In this document: positions 24,653 to 33,488 of the stretch, piece by piece | Position numbering within the stretch: the first letter of the stretch is position 1 | How the letters are laid out: every line of letters begins with the position of its first letter | Source: Planctomycetota bacterium | GTDB lineage: Bacteria > Planctomycetota > UBA8742 > UBA2392 | Direction: 5' to 3' | Length of the DNA: 64,000 nt | NCBI GenBank assembly: GCA_016722065.1 | Contig: JADKGX010000001.1 | Span: 1,488,001 to 1,552,000, forward strand | The notes under the pieces: model-generated | What the model saw: only the letters and a program-made list of their open reading frames with translations | Database searches by the model: none | What the model was told of the DNA's origin: nothing | Program-made: the position numbers and the translations under genes

Positions 24653-25015
24653 TTACATCAACTCGCGATCGGGCAGCATGGCCTGGCAGTACATGCAGGT
24701 CATGGCGGTCTTGCCGTTGACCTTGCCGCAGTTGGGACAATTGCGCGGCCCGGCCATGGGCTTGTATCTGCCGTCCAGCCTGCCGTCACTCAGGTCAATC
24801 TCGGTGACCAGCTCGCGGAACTCGTCGGTGTCGAAGAGACCCTTTTTGGAACACATCTCCAGCAGGCTGCGAATGATCAGGGCCTGGCGCTGCAACTGAT
24901 CCTCCAGCCGCGCGGTCGCGTTTTCGGCGCGGCGCGCGGCGGATTCCGCCTGCGTGGCGCTGTTGCTGGCGTCGCGGCTTGCATTCAGGTATCCACCTAC
25001 CCAACCGTAGTACAT
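24653..25015 (-). CDS. Small coiled-coil protein with C-terminal zinc ribbon
   Basis: A 120-aa protein: a helical region rich in Ala, Arg and Glu (~15-50, probable coiled coil), a mid-section LLEMCSKKGLFDTDEFRELV, and a C-terminal CPNCGK...CMYCQ pair typical of a zinc ribbon. AGGAGG lies 6 nt before the ATG at 25015, a near-perfect ribosome-binding site that rules out the longer upstream frame overlapping the peptidase gene. It is divergent from the M3 peptidase. The function is unknown; such proteins often mediate protein or nucleic-acid contacts. Confidence 0.75.
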   Translation of the reverse strand: MYYGWVGGYLNASRDASNSATQAESAARRAENATARLEDQLQRQALIIRSLLEMCSKKGLFDTDEFRELVTEIDLSDGRLDGRYKPMAGPRNCPNCGKVNGKTAMTCMYCQAMLPDRELM

Positions 25016-25169
25016 GGCTGCCTCCTGTGACTTGGCCGTGATGTTAGCTGACCAGCTTCGATCTGTGCGATTGCGATGCATTCTCGCTTTTGTAATGCCG
25101 CCTGGAACGATTGCTGGCACTCCGCGCGTTTCCTGAATAACTTCGCCACGCTTGCCCACTGGAGCTGCC

Positions 25170-26861
25170 TTGAGCATTCCCAACTTCACTGCCATGCAGG
25201 CCGCCAAGCCGGTCTTTGAAACCCTGCAAACCGAAATGGCCGAGGTCGAACGCCTGTTCGAAACCGCCACAGACGCCGCCGGCCGCCGCGCTGCCGTGAC
25301 CCGCTGGGACGAAATCCGCGCCCGCGTGGGCACCTGGATGTCGCTGGTGGGACTGCGCTTCAACCAGGACACCACCAACGAAGCCTTCAAGAAGGATCGC
25401 GACTATCGCGACGCCCTGGCACCCAAGCTGAGCAACCTGAACAACAGCTTCAAGCGCAAGCTGCTGCAAAGCCCGCACCGCGCCGAACTGGAAGCCGCCT
25501 TTGGCAAGCAGGCCTTTGCGCTGTGGCAGCAGGACGCCCGCAGCCAGTCGCCAGAAGTGGAGAAGGAAACGATTGAGATCTCGCGCCTGTCCGCGGAATA
25601 CACAGAGATGCTGGCCGGCGCCAAGTTTGAGTTCCGGGGCGAAACCCTGACCATGCCCGGGCTGGGCAAGTTCACCAGCGACCGCGACCGCGACACCCGC
25701 CACCTGGCCCAGCAGCTCAAGTGGAAGTGGTTTGAACAAAACCGCCCGCGCCTGGACGAAATCTTTGACCAGATGACCAAGCTGCGCCACCAAAGCGCCC
25801 AGAAGCTTGGCCTGAGGGATTACGTCGAACTTGGCTATCTGCGCATGCACCGCGTGGATTACAACCAGGCCGATGTCGAGAAACTGCGCAAGCAGGTGCG
25901 CGACGAAGTGGTGCCCCTGTGCGCCGAACTGATCAAGCGCCAGGCCGCAGCCCTTGGCGTTTCCAAGATCATGCACTGGGACGAAGGCATCCACGGTCGC
26001 GACGGCAACCCCGCCCCCAAAGGCGACCACGACTGGATGGTGGCCCGCGCCACCGAGATGTTTGACGACATGGGCCACGGGCTGGGCGAGTTCTTTCGCC
26101 TGATGATTGAAAAGGGCCTGACGGATCTCAAGAGCCGGCAAGGCAAGGCCGGCGGCGGCTTCTGCACCAGCTTTCCGACCTGGGGTGTGCCCTTCATCTT
26201 TGCCAACTTCAATGGCACCAAGGGCGATGTCGAGGTCTTCACCCACGAAATGGGCCACGCCTTTCAGGCCTACAACAGCCGCAACCAGAAGCTGGCGGAT
26301 TACCTGTGGCCCACGCACGAAAGCGCGGAGATTCACAGCATGAGCCTGGAGTTCCTGACCTGGCCCTGGATGGACAAGTTCTTTCAGGAACAGGCGGCGG
26401 AGTTCCAGCGCGTGCATTTGATTGGCAGCCTGCTGTTCATTCCGTACGGAACGGCAGTCGATCACTTCCAGCACCTGATTTACGAAAGGCCGGATGCCAC
26501 GCCCGCGCAACGACACGAGATGTGGCGCGAGATGGAAAAGACCTACCTGCCCTGGCGCGACGCTGGCGACCTGACCCACGTGGCCAAGGGCGGCTTCTGG
26601 CAGGTGCAGCGGCACATTTACCTCAGCCCGTTCTATTACATTGACTATGTACTGGCCCAGGTGTGCGCCCTGCAGTTCTGGGTCAAGGCCGACGAAAACC
26701 GCCCCAAGGCCATGCAGGACTACGTGAAACTCTGCCAAAGAGGCGGCGAAGCACCATTCAGGGAACTAGCCAAAGGCGCCGGTCTAAGAAGCCCCTTCGA
26801 GGAAGGTTGCCTCAGCGCCGTAGTAGCCAAGGCCAGAGACTGGCTGGCCGGGCAGGGGTAG
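25170..26861 (+). CDS. M3-family oligoendopeptidase (PepF-like)
   Basis: A 563-aa zinc metallopeptidase of the thimet/oligoendopeptidase F family. The catalytic HEXXH is HEMGH within EVFTHEMGHAFQAY (~residues 357-361), and the third ligand is likely the Glu of HESAEIHSMSLEFL. The C-terminal GGFWQVQRHIYLSPFYYIDY segment is typical. It should degrade short peptides in the cytoplasm. TTG at 25170 is taken as the start because GGAG lies 5 nt upstream; TTG 25152 and ATG 25194 are alternatives. No signal peptide is seen. An RTX-like remnant follows directly. Confidence 0.92.
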   Translation: MSIPNFTAMQAAKPVFETLQTEMAEVERLFETATDAAGRRAAVTRWDEIRARVGTWMSLVGLRFNQDTTNEAFKKDRDYRDALAPKLSNLNNSFKRKLLQSPHRAELEAAFGKQAFALWQQDARSQSPEVEKETIEISRLSAEYTEMLAGAKFEFRGETLTMPGLGKFTSDRDRDTRHLAQQLKWKWFEQNRPRLDEIFDQMTKLRHQSAQKLGLRDYVELGYLRMHRVDYNQADVEKLRKQVRDEVVPLCAELIKRQAAALGVSKIMHWDEGIHGRDGNPAPKGDHDWMVARATEMFDDMGHGLGEFFRLMIEKGLTDLKSRQGKAGGGFCTSFPTWGVPFIFANFNGTKGDVEVFTHEMGHAFQAYNSRNQKLADYLWPTHESAEIHSMSLEFLTWPWMDKFFQEQAAEFQRVHLIGSLLFIPYGTAVDHFQHLIYERPDATPAQRHEMWREMEKTYLPWRDAGDLTHVAKGGFWQVQRHIYLSPFYYIDYVLAQVCALQFWVKADENRPKAMQDYVKLCQRGGEAPFRELAKGAGLRSPFEEGCLSAVVAKARDWLAGQG

Positions 26862-27229
26862 GTGGGCGTGGCGGTGGCGATGGCGCGACGAGTCCTGGCA
26901 TCGACATTCTGTATGGCAGTTAGTGTGGAGACCGCTGGTCTGGAAGTGGTTGCATTGCCAGCGGCGCGGGCGACGACATTCTGGACTACTACAACGGAGT
27001 CTCGGACACAACCGCCGACGGCGCGGCGGGAGGTACCGGCACGGACACCTTCTACATCGACGACATTGACCTCAACAACGCGGCCTCGCTGGCGCTACAA
27101 GGACAGCCGGTTTGATATCGCCCTGCCTTACCCCGGCAAGTTTCTGCTGCTGGTGGGCGAGGAGTTCGCGACAACGCCACCCACAGCTTGATGGGTCAAG
27201 TCAACCACATCCTGTACATCGACGCCTAG
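26861..27229 (+). pseudogene. Decayed RTX-type (calcium-binding nonapeptide) protein fragment
   Basis: Two reading-frame pieces carry RTX-like repeats. The first is GGRGGDGATSPGIDILYGS, ended by a stop at about 26923. The second, in another frame, contains SGAGDDILDYYNG and AGGTGTDTFYIDD, ended by a stop near 27115. A last piece ends HILYIDA-stop. These resemble the GGxGxDxhx calcium-binding nonapeptides of secreted RTX proteins, broken by stops and frame shifts. No start or complete domain remains. Base composition is like the surroundings. It could instead be the degraded end of a longer repeat protein deleted here. Confidence 0.5.
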
Positions 27230-27336
27230 ACCAGGACAACGTCAAGGGCGAGCTGTTCCGCTGCCAGGGTTGAACAAAGGCTGCAACCTGCCGCGCAAAG
27301 TCCTCTATAGTGCCCGCACACCTGTTGGAGAAATCC

Positions 27337-28758
27337 ATGGCGCGGATGCTGCTGCTTTTGCTGCTGGCTGGTTGCTCGTTGCAGGCACAGGACCACCACT
27401 ACTGGACACACCAGTTCGGCACGCGCTCTGGCCTGCGCGGTGGCGCCGTAGTGGGCGGCGTGGATGACACCAGTGCCGTCTACTACAACCCCGGCCGCAC
27501 CGGGTTTGTCAAAAACGATTCGCTCAAGGTCAGTGCCACGGCCTATCAGCTTTCGATCCTGACCATGAAGGACGGCGCCGGCAAAGGCATTGATTTGAAC
27601 AGCATTCGCGGCGACATCATACCGCTGGCGGCTTCGGGCGTGTTCCTGTTCGATGGCGCCCCGGGCCATGCCATCGGCTTTCAGATTCTGGCACGCCAGT
27701 TCAGCGATTTTCGCATCTCGGCCCGGCGCGAGGCCTTGATCAACGTCATTGACGACGCGCGCTCGGCAGGGCCGGAGGACTACATTGGCAGCCTGGATTT
27801 TCGTGTCAGCACCGAAGAATACTGGGCCGGGTTGAACTATTCCTGGGCCATGACCGATTGGCTGGCGATTGGCATGAGCAACTTCGGCTGCCTGCGCTTT
27901 GACGACCTGGACCTGCGCGCCACCAGCCGGGCCGTCAACGCCACGCCGGCGTTCTTTGGCGCCGACAACCTGTTCAACAGCGCGCTGTGGAACCTGCGTA
28001 TCGTCAGCAAGCTGGGCATCGCGCTGGATTTTGGCAACCTGAAGTTCGGCGTCACGGTCACTTCGCCGGGCATTCACGTGGCCGGCGGCGCCACCGTTTC
28101 GCGCGAGCTTTCGGTCTTCAACCTCGATAGCAACGGCGACGGTACCGGCGAATCCTTCGAGGCCAGCGCCCGGCGCGAAGGTCTTTCCACGCGCTTCAAC
28201 ACACCCTGGAGCTTCGCCAGCGGCATGGACTGGATCATTGATTCGACCACGCTTTCGTTCACCTGGGAGTGGTTTCTGCCGGTGGGCAAGTACGCCGCCG
28301 TGCGGCCCAACGACAACGCCTCGTTCATTCGCGGCGGCATTTCGGGCGGGCCCAGCGCCAAGGAGTTCTTGACCATTCACGATGGCCGCCGCGGCGCCTT
28401 CAACCTGGCACTGGCCGTAGAGAACCGCTGGGACGAAGACTGGGCGGGCATGTGGAGCTTTCGCAGCGACTACGCCGCTGATTACCTGCACAACGACGAC
28501 GAGACCTTTCTTGGTGTCAGCAGTTGGAACCTGTTTCACTTTGCGACCGGCATTGCCTACACCACGCGCCAGGACGACGGCCTGCCCAAGCACGAGTTGA
28601 TGCTCGGGCTGCAGTTCACGCTGGGCGCGGGCAAGGGCAAGCAGCCAATCAGCTTTGACAACCCGCAGGAAACCGGCCTGCTGTTTGGCACCCCGGTCGA
28701 CAAGACGATCAGCTACTTCGCGATCAGCCTGATAGTGGGCTACACGTATTACTTCTAG
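27337..28758 (+). CDS. FadL/OmpP1-like outer-membrane beta-barrel protein
   Basis: A 473-aa exported protein. The N-terminus MARMLLLLLLAGCSLQAQ can be read as a signal peptide with lipobox LLAGC. The segment GGAVVGGVDDTSAVYYNPG matches the N-terminal hatch motif of the FadL/OmpP1 family of hydrophobic-compound transporters. The rest consists of alternating amphipathic strands and ends in Tyr-Tyr-Phe, a barrel C-terminal signature. GGAG lies 6 nt before the ATG. It probably sits in the outer membrane and may import hydrophobic solutes or be a structural porin. It is followed by a hexanucleotide repeat. Confidence 0.7.
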   Translation: MARMLLLLLLAGCSLQAQDHHYWTHQFGTRSGLRGGAVVGGVDDTSAVYYNPGRTGFVKNDSLKVSATAYQLSILTMKDGAGKGIDLNSIRGDIIPLAASGVFLFDGAPGHAIGFQILARQFSDFRISARREALINVIDDARSAGPEDYIGSLDFRVSTEEYWAGLNYSWAMTDWLAIGMSNFGCLRFDDLDLRATSRAVNATPAFFGADNLFNSALWNLRIVSKLGIALDFGNLKFGVTVTSPGIHVAGGATVSRELSVFNLDSNGDGTGESFEASARREGLSTRFNTPWSFASGMDWIIDSTTLSFTWEWFLPVGKYAAVRPNDNASFIRGGISGGPSAKEFLTIHDGRRGAFNLALAVENRWDEDWAGMWSFRSDYAADYLHNDDETFLGVSSWNLFHFATGIAYTTRQDDGLPKHELMLGLQFTLGAGKGKQPISFDNPQETGLLFGTPVDKTISYFAISLIVGYTYYF

Positions 28759-28775
28759 TGGCCGAGGGGCGGGTG

Positions 28776-28844
28776 CAGGTACAGGTACAGGTACAGGTAC
28801 AGGTACAGGTACAGGTACAGGTACAGGTACAGGTACAGGTACAG
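28776..28844. repeat. CAGGTA hexanucleotide tandem repeat (about 11.5 copies)
   Basis: Perfect head-to-tail CAGGTA units in the gap between the FadL-like gene and xthA; the following 100 bp holds degenerate related hexamers (cctgaacctgcaccc). The repeat lies outside coding sequence, about 115 bp upstream of xthA. Copy number is expected to vary by slippage. Confidence 0.95.
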
Positions 28845-28956
28845 AGTTAAGGCACGCTCTACCCTGCAACTCGTGCTGGACCCTGCCCTTGAACCTTGAC
28901 CTAACAGGACCTTGACCTAATCCTGCACCCGAACCTGAACCTGCACCCGAACCCCC

Positions 28957-29721
28957 ATGCTGATCGCCACCTGGAACGTCAACTCTTTGCGCGTGCGCCT
29001 GCCGCAGCTTCTGGACTGGCTTTCCATGGCCAAGCCTGACGTCGTCTGCCTGCAGGAAATCAAGATGGTCACCGACGACTTCCCCTTTGATGCCATCGGC
29101 GAAGCCGGCTACGAGGCCGCGGCCTGGGGCCAGAAAACCTACAACGGCGTGGCCGTGCTTTCGAAACTGCCGATTGAGGAGGTCGTGCAAGGCTTCCCCG
29201 GCGAAGAAGGCCAGGCCAGGCTTCTGGAGACCGTCATTGAGGGCGTGCACGTCATCAGCGCCTATTGCCCCAACGGCGAAACCCCGGGCAGTGAAAAGTT
29301 CCAATTCAAGAAACGCTTCTATGCCGCCCTGCGTGCGCACCTGGACGGCCTGGGAAAGAACAGCACACCGCTGGCCATCTGTGGCGACTTCAACATTGCG
29401 CCCGAAGCCCGCGATGTATGGGACCCGCTAAAGGCCGCCAAGACCTGCGGCTTTCACCCCGACGAAATCAAGTGGCTGAAACACCTGACCGATTGGGGCC
29501 TGCACGACAGCCTGCGCCTGGTGGATCAACAGGGCGGGCAGTACTCGTGGTGGGATTACCGCACAGGCGGCTTTTCCAAAAACCAGGGCATGCGCATTGA
29601 CCAGATCTGGGTCAGTGATGCCCTCAAGCCCAAAGTAACCAAGGCCTGGATAGACACCGAGCCCAGGGGCTGGGACCGCGCCAGCGACCACACCCCGGTG
29701 CTGGCGGAAATCAAGCTCTAG
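28957..29721 (+). CDS. xthA: Exodeoxyribonuclease III
   Basis: A 254-aa Mg-dependent AP endonuclease / 3'-5' exonuclease of base-excision repair. Family motifs are all visible: LIATWNVNSLRVRL, VCLQEIKM, YNGVAVLSK, ICGDFNIAPEA, YSWWDYRTGGF, MRIDQIWVS and the catalytic SDHTPVLAE. Length is normal. It starts at ATG 28957 just after a region of hexameric repeats, with tldD about 100 bp downstream on the same strand. No Shine-Dalgarno is clear. Confidence 0.97.
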   Translation: MLIATWNVNSLRVRLPQLLDWLSMAKPDVVCLQEIKMVTDDFPFDAIGEAGYEAAAWGQKTYNGVAVLSKLPIEEVVQGFPGEEGQARLLETVIEGVHVISAYCPNGETPGSEKFQFKKRFYAALRAHLDGLGKNSTPLAICGDFNIAPEARDVWDPLKAAKTCGFHPDEIKWLKHLTDWGLHDSLRLVDQQGGQYSWWDYRTGGFSKNQGMRIDQIWVSDALKPKVTKAWIDTEPRGWDRASDHTPVLAEIKL

Positions 29722-29823
29722 CCCGCCCCGCGCGGGGCCGGGCCGCACACCAACAATCCGCTTGCTTGGCCGCCGCTGCGGCCTGACAATCGCGCTGCCG
29801 GACTCACGCCACGAAAGGCCCAC

Positions 29824-31272
29824 ATGAAGCCCTACTGCCTGGAAGCCATCGATGCCGCCAAATCAATGGGTGCAAGCTATGCCGACGTGCGGGTGATTCA
29901 GTACCGCCGCGAAGGCCTGTACCTTCGCAACGGCACGCCGGGCAACCTGAACTTCAGTGAATCCCAGGGCGCCGGGGTGCGTGTTCTGGTCGGCGGGGCC
30001 TGGGGCTTTGCCAGCACCAACCAGGTCAGCAAGCCGGCACTCAAGGAAGCCGCAGCCCGCGCCGTGGCCATTGCCAAGGCCAGCGCGCAGGTCAAGAAAC
30101 AGGATGTGCGGCTTTCGCCCAAGCCCGCCGTGGAGGACTTCTGGGGCACGCCGTTTACGATTGACCCCTTCAAGGTTTCGCTGGAAGAAAAGCTGGGCCT
30201 GCTTTCGCGCATTGACGCCCTGCTGCGCAAGCGACCCGAGATCAAGGTGGCATCCAGCAGCCTGCAATTCGCCCGCGAGAAGCAGTGGTACATGGACACC
30301 GACGGCAGCTTTCTGGTGCAGGACCTGCTGCGCAGCGGCGCCGGTTACTCGGCCACGGCCGTGGGCAACGGCGATTGCCAGATTCGCAGCTATCCGCAAA
30401 GCTGGGGCGGCAACCATAAATCGATGGGCTATGAAATCGTCGCGGCCTATGACCTGGTGGGCAACGCAGAGCGCATTGCTGACGAAGCGATTGCCCTGTT
30501 GACGGCGCCCGAATGCCCCAGCGGCAAGCGCGACCTGATTCTGGACGGCCCGCAACTGGCGCTGCAGATTCACGAAAGCGTCGGCCACCCCAACGAGCTG
30601 GACCGCGTGCTGGGCTTTGAGGCCAACTACGCCGGCCGCAGCTTCATGCTGCCGGAACTTCACAAGGGCCCCTTCAAGTACGGCAGCGAGATCGTGAACC
30701 TGGTGGCCGATTGCACCGTGCCCGGCGGGCTGGCCACGATTGGCTACGACGACGACGGCGTGCGCGCCGAGCGCTTTCACGTGGTGCAGAACGGCATTCA
30801 CAAGAACTGGTTCACCACCCGCGAAACCGCGCCACTGGTGGGCCAGCAGGCCAGCAACGCCTGCAACCGCGCGGACGGCTTCAACAACATTCCGATTACC
30901 AGAATCCCCAACCTGTCGTTGATGCCCGGCACGTGGACCTATGAAGATTTGGTGGCCGACACCAAGGACGGCATCATCATGGAAGTAAACAAAAGCTGGA
31001 GCATCGACCAGATGCGCCGCAACTTCCAGTTTGGGGCCGAAATCGGCCGCGTGGTCAAGAACGGCAAAATCACCGGCATAGTGAAGAACCCCAACTACCA
31101 GGGCGACACGCCCGTGTTCTGGGGCAACTGCGACGCGATCTGCAACCAGGACCACTGGGACCTGTGGGGCGTAATCAACTGCGGCAAAGGCCAACCCGGC
31201 CAAACCGCAGAAATGTCCCACGGCGGCGCGCCAACAAGATTCCGGAACGTGGAAGTTGGGATTCGGGGGTAG
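29824..31272 (+). CDS. tldD: TldD/PmbA-family metalloprotease
   Basis: A 482-aa protein homologous to TldD, the metallo-subunit of the TldD/TldE protease that trims peptide modifications such as microcin and quinohaemoprotein leaders. The zinc motif HEXXXH is HESVGH (~residue 251), followed by LDRVLGFEANYAGRSF. The C-terminal GAPTRFRNVEVG is also typical. AAGG lies before the ATG. No tldE gene is adjacent, so any partner must lie outside this window. Length is typical. Confidence 0.93.
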   Translation: MKPYCLEAIDAAKSMGASYADVRVIQYRREGLYLRNGTPGNLNFSESQGAGVRVLVGGAWGFASTNQVSKPALKEAAARAVAIAKASAQVKKQDVRLSPKPAVEDFWGTPFTIDPFKVSLEEKLGLLSRIDALLRKRPEIKVASSSLQFAREKQWYMDTDGSFLVQDLLRSGAGYSATAVGNGDCQIRSYPQSWGGNHKSMGYEIVAAYDLVGNAERIADEAIALLTAPECPSGKRDLILDGPQLALQIHESVGHPNELDRVLGFEANYAGRSFMLPELHKGPFKYGSEIVNLVADCTVPGGLATIGYDDDGVRAERFHVVQNGIHKNWFTTRETAPLVGQQASNACNRADGFNNIPITRIPNLSLMPGTWTYEDLVADTKDGIIMEVNKSWSIDQMRRNFQFGAEIGRVVKNGKITGIVKNPNYQGDTPVFWGNCDAICNQDHWDLWGVINCGKGQPGQTAEMSHGGAPTRFRNVEVGIRG

Positions 31273-31335
31273 GGCGGGCACTGCCGCCCGGTCGCAGACC
31301 GTCCGAACGCGAAGCGTCACGGAGCATCCTTGGTC

Positions 31336-32091
31336 ATGACTAAAGGGCAGCAGCATCCCGACCCAGCTACCCACCACGCAAAGCTCGGCCCCGCACAATG
31401 GGGCCTCCGGCTTGGACTCGTCGCGTTGATTGTCGGTCTGATAGTTCTGGTCCCTCTGATCTCGGCGTGGGATCTGTTCGGACCCGCGATTCACCACGAA
31501 TTGGACCACCCATCTACTGTGGTGCGCTCACGCGCCGAGATAGACAGCCTGCCGCCATACGTTGACAGAATTGCCGCCCCCGAGTTGACCGATGACGACA
31601 TCGCGTATCTGGTCGCAAAGACATCTTGCAGCGAACTCGACCTTGGCGACAACACGCATGTCACTGACGCCGCCGTGAAGCATGCATCTCGCATGGATGG
31701 GTTGACTGACTTGTCTCTCATAGGAACTGCAGTTACAGACGAAGGGATCAAACACCTGCGGACGACCAAGCTTACCTATCTTGCAGTGTGGCACACGGCA
31801 GTCGGGGATCGCGGCCTCGGTTACATCTCCGAAATCCGCACTATGAAGCAGCTGCAGTGCAAGGATTGCCAGAGCATCACAGACTCTGGCGTGGCAAAGC
31901 TGGTCAATCTGCCCGACCTCCGAGTATTGAATCTTGGTCAATGCCGTCGGGTAACAGACAAGAGCCTTGCTGTGCTGGCGGAAATGCCCGCCCTTCAATT
32001 GATCCAGGTTTACGAAACAGGTGTCACCGACAAAGGAATCAAAAGATACCAGACACAGCGCCCCCAGAGTGAAGTCCACTACTGGAGGTAA
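31336..32091 (+). CDS. Membrane-anchored leucine-rich-repeat protein
   Basis: A 251-aa protein with an N-terminal TM helix (~25-45, LGLVALIVGLIVLVPLI) and an extracytoplasmic domain of at least five RNI/AMN1-like leucine-rich repeats (HVTDAAVKHA, AVTDEGIKHLR, SITDSGVAKLVNLPDLRVLNLG, RVTDKSLAVLAEMPAL, GVTDKGIKRY, quoted as short pieces). This (V/I)TDxGhxxL repeat style is very common in Planctomycetota. GGAG at 31321 could serve a TTG at 31330 or the ATG at 31336. Base composition is less GC-rich than its neighbours. Probable protein-binding role; no partner is evident. Confidence 0.75.
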   Translation: MTKGQQHPDPATHHAKLGPAQWGLRLGLVALIVGLIVLVPLISAWDLFGPAIHHELDHPSTVVRSRAEIDSLPPYVDRIAAPELTDDDIAYLVAKTSCSELDLGDNTHVTDAAVKHASRMDGLTDLSLIGTAVTDEGIKHLRTTKLTYLAVWHTAVGDRGLGYISEIRTMKQLQCKDCQSITDSGVAKLVNLPDLRVLNLGQCRRVTDKSLAVLAEMPALQLIQVYETGVTDKGIKRYQTQRPQSEVHYWR

Positions 32092-32113
32092 CCCGGGGCT
32101 TGTGTGGTTGTGT

Positions 32114-32140
32114 CGCCCCTGACGGGGCTCGGTTTTTTTT
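32114..32140 (+). terminator. Rho-independent terminator after the LRR gene
   Basis: Stem GCCCC / GGGGC with a 4-nt loop, then TCGG and eight T residues, 24 bp after the stop codon. Confidence 0.8.
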
Positions 32141-32306
32141 ACTGTTTCCGGTGGCTTACCCCACCGGCTGTTGTCGGCAGCACCTGTGGGGCGCAAAGGC
32201 ATGCCAGCGGGGCGTGACATGTCAGCGGGCACTCGATACGGTTGTTCGCCAGATTCCTTTCAACAGGCAATGTCGAAGAACGTCGCATTGCACGCCAACG
32301 CAAATC

Positions 32307-32343
32307 AACGCTGCCGTTGCCCCCGCCCTTGCGGGCGGGGCTG
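32307..32343. repeat. REP-like hairpin element
   Basis: CAACGCTGCCGTTG then CCCCGCCC-TTGC-GGGCGGGG and CTGA. It is the forward form of the dispersed palindrome, in the 300-bp gap between the LRR and VOC genes; no gene is seen in that gap. Confidence 0.7.
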
Positions 32344-32395
32344 ATTTGGTTGCACAGTCGTTTTGAACCTGGTCCGGGCTGGTCGCTTGCTTCGC

Positions 32396-32971
32396 CTACT
32401 TCTTTGCTTTGGCTGGCTTGGCTGGCTTGTGCTGCTTTTTCGGCTGCTTCTGCGGCTGCTTCTTTGGCTGCTTTTTCGGCGCCGGAGAGTCTACGTGCTG
32501 GTCAATCAGAATCGGGTTGCCATCGGGGTCGCGCAGCATGATGTAGGCCGGGCCGGTGGTGGTTTCGTCGGCTTCGGCTTCCAGTGCCACACCCTGTTTC
32601 TTGAGCATCTTCTGGATTTCGCGCACGTCGTCAAACTGCGCCAGGGTGTTCTTCTCAGTGTCCCAGCCGGGGTTGTAGGTCAGCATGTTCTTGTCGAACA
32701 TGCCCTGGAAAATCCCGATCCGGCTGGTTGCGTTGGCCAGCACCAGCCAGTTCTGCTTGGCATCGCCGCTGACCACCTTGAACCCCAGCTTCTCATAGAA
32801 CTCGCGCGAGGCCGTTAGGTCCTTCACCGTCAAACTGACTGAAAAGTTGCCAAGGCTCATGGGTTCTTCTCCGGTGGGTTTCGGGGTTGCCTCTGTGTCA
32901 GGCGCAGCGGCAGGCGTGGCGGCGCAAGCGCTGAGCATGCCCAAGAATACAACCATCATGCAACGCAGCAT
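32396..32971 (-). CDS. VOC/glyoxalase-family lipoprotein
   Basis: A 191-aa protein with a lipobox (MLSAC, ~residues 12-16), a Pro/Thr-rich linker and one vicinal-oxygen-chelate (glyoxalase/bleomycin-resistance) domain (~38-160). The domain starts FSVSLTVKDLTASREFYEKLGF and ends IMLRDPDGNPILIDQH, cited here as VKDLTASREFYEKLGF and RDPDGNPI. A repetitive Lys/Pro/Gln tail (KKQPKKQPQKQPKKQ) forms the last ~30 residues. AGGAG precedes the ATG at 32971. Lipid anchoring of a VOC domain is unusual; the enzyme activity is unknown. Confidence 0.8.
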   Translation of the reverse strand: MLRCMMVVFLGMLSACAATPAAAPDTEATPKPTGEEPMSLGNFSVSLTVKDLTASREFYEKLGFKVVSGDAKQNWLVLANATSRIGIFQGMFDKNMLTYNPGWDTEKNTLAQFDDVREIQKMLKKQGVALEAEADETTTGPAYIMLRDPDGNPILIDQHVDSPAPKKQPKKQPQKQPKKQHKPAKPAKAKK

Positions 32972-33128
32972 GGGGGACTCCTTGTTGGGTTTTGCGTCGT
33001 AACGTTCTGGCACGATGCTATTGCCAACGAGTCAGGCATGCCACGTTCTGCAAACCCAAAGTTGTCGTTTGTTCCGAAGAGTGCAGACCAACGGGCGGGG
33101 TGATTTGGTTGCACTCCGGTTTTGAACC

Positions 33129-33275
33129 AGCCCCAGCCAGTTGCGAAGCAACGCGCCCGAGTGTCGCACCGCCCTTCAGCCCCAGCCAGTTGCGATGCAA
33201 CGCGCCCGAGTGTCGCACCGCCCTTCAGCCCCAGCTAGTTGCGAAGCAACGCGCCCGAGTGTCGCATCGCCCTTC
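33129..33275. repeat. Three tandem 49-bp repeats
   Basis: Units 33129-33177, 33178-33226 and 33227-33275, differing at only a few positions, each beginning AGCCCCAGC and containing GTTGCGAAGCAACGCGCCCG. A fourth, slightly shortened copy is at 33986-34029, on the other side of the transposase remnant. There are no unique spacers, so this is not a CRISPR array. Confidence 0.9.
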
Positions 33276-33450
33276 AGCCCCAGCCGCAAGGCTGGGGGCG
33301 ACGGCAACCTGGACGAACACAGGCTCACTGGCCCATGCGCATCAACGCTACCGTCGCCCCCGCCCTTGCGGGCGGGGCTGAACGGCGCTGGTTCGCCGGC
33401 CCTTGCGCATCAACGCTACCGTCGCCCCCGCCCTTGCGGGCGGGGCTGAG
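33276..33450. repeat. Cluster of REP-like hairpins left of the transposase remnant
   Basis: An inverted copy (AGCCCCAGCC-GCAA-GGCTGGGGGCGACGG, ~33276-33303, shown as arms) is followed by two forward copies at 33343-33380 and 33410-33450 (GCTACCGTCGCC, then CCCCGCCC-TTGC-GGGCGGGG). The 50 bp at 33298-33347 recur exactly at 34048-34097. This patch and the 49-bp repeats fill the gap 32972-33488, where no gene is seen. Confidence 0.8.
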
Positions 33451-33488
33451 TGGCGTTGTCTGCCTTGCGCGCCTGTTATGATGGGTTG

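Noticed and set aside
33129..33275. CRISPR array candidate from three 49-bp repeats
   Set aside because: Units are directly adjacent with no unique spacers, and no cas genes are in the window; they belong to the repeat patch around the RAYT remnant.
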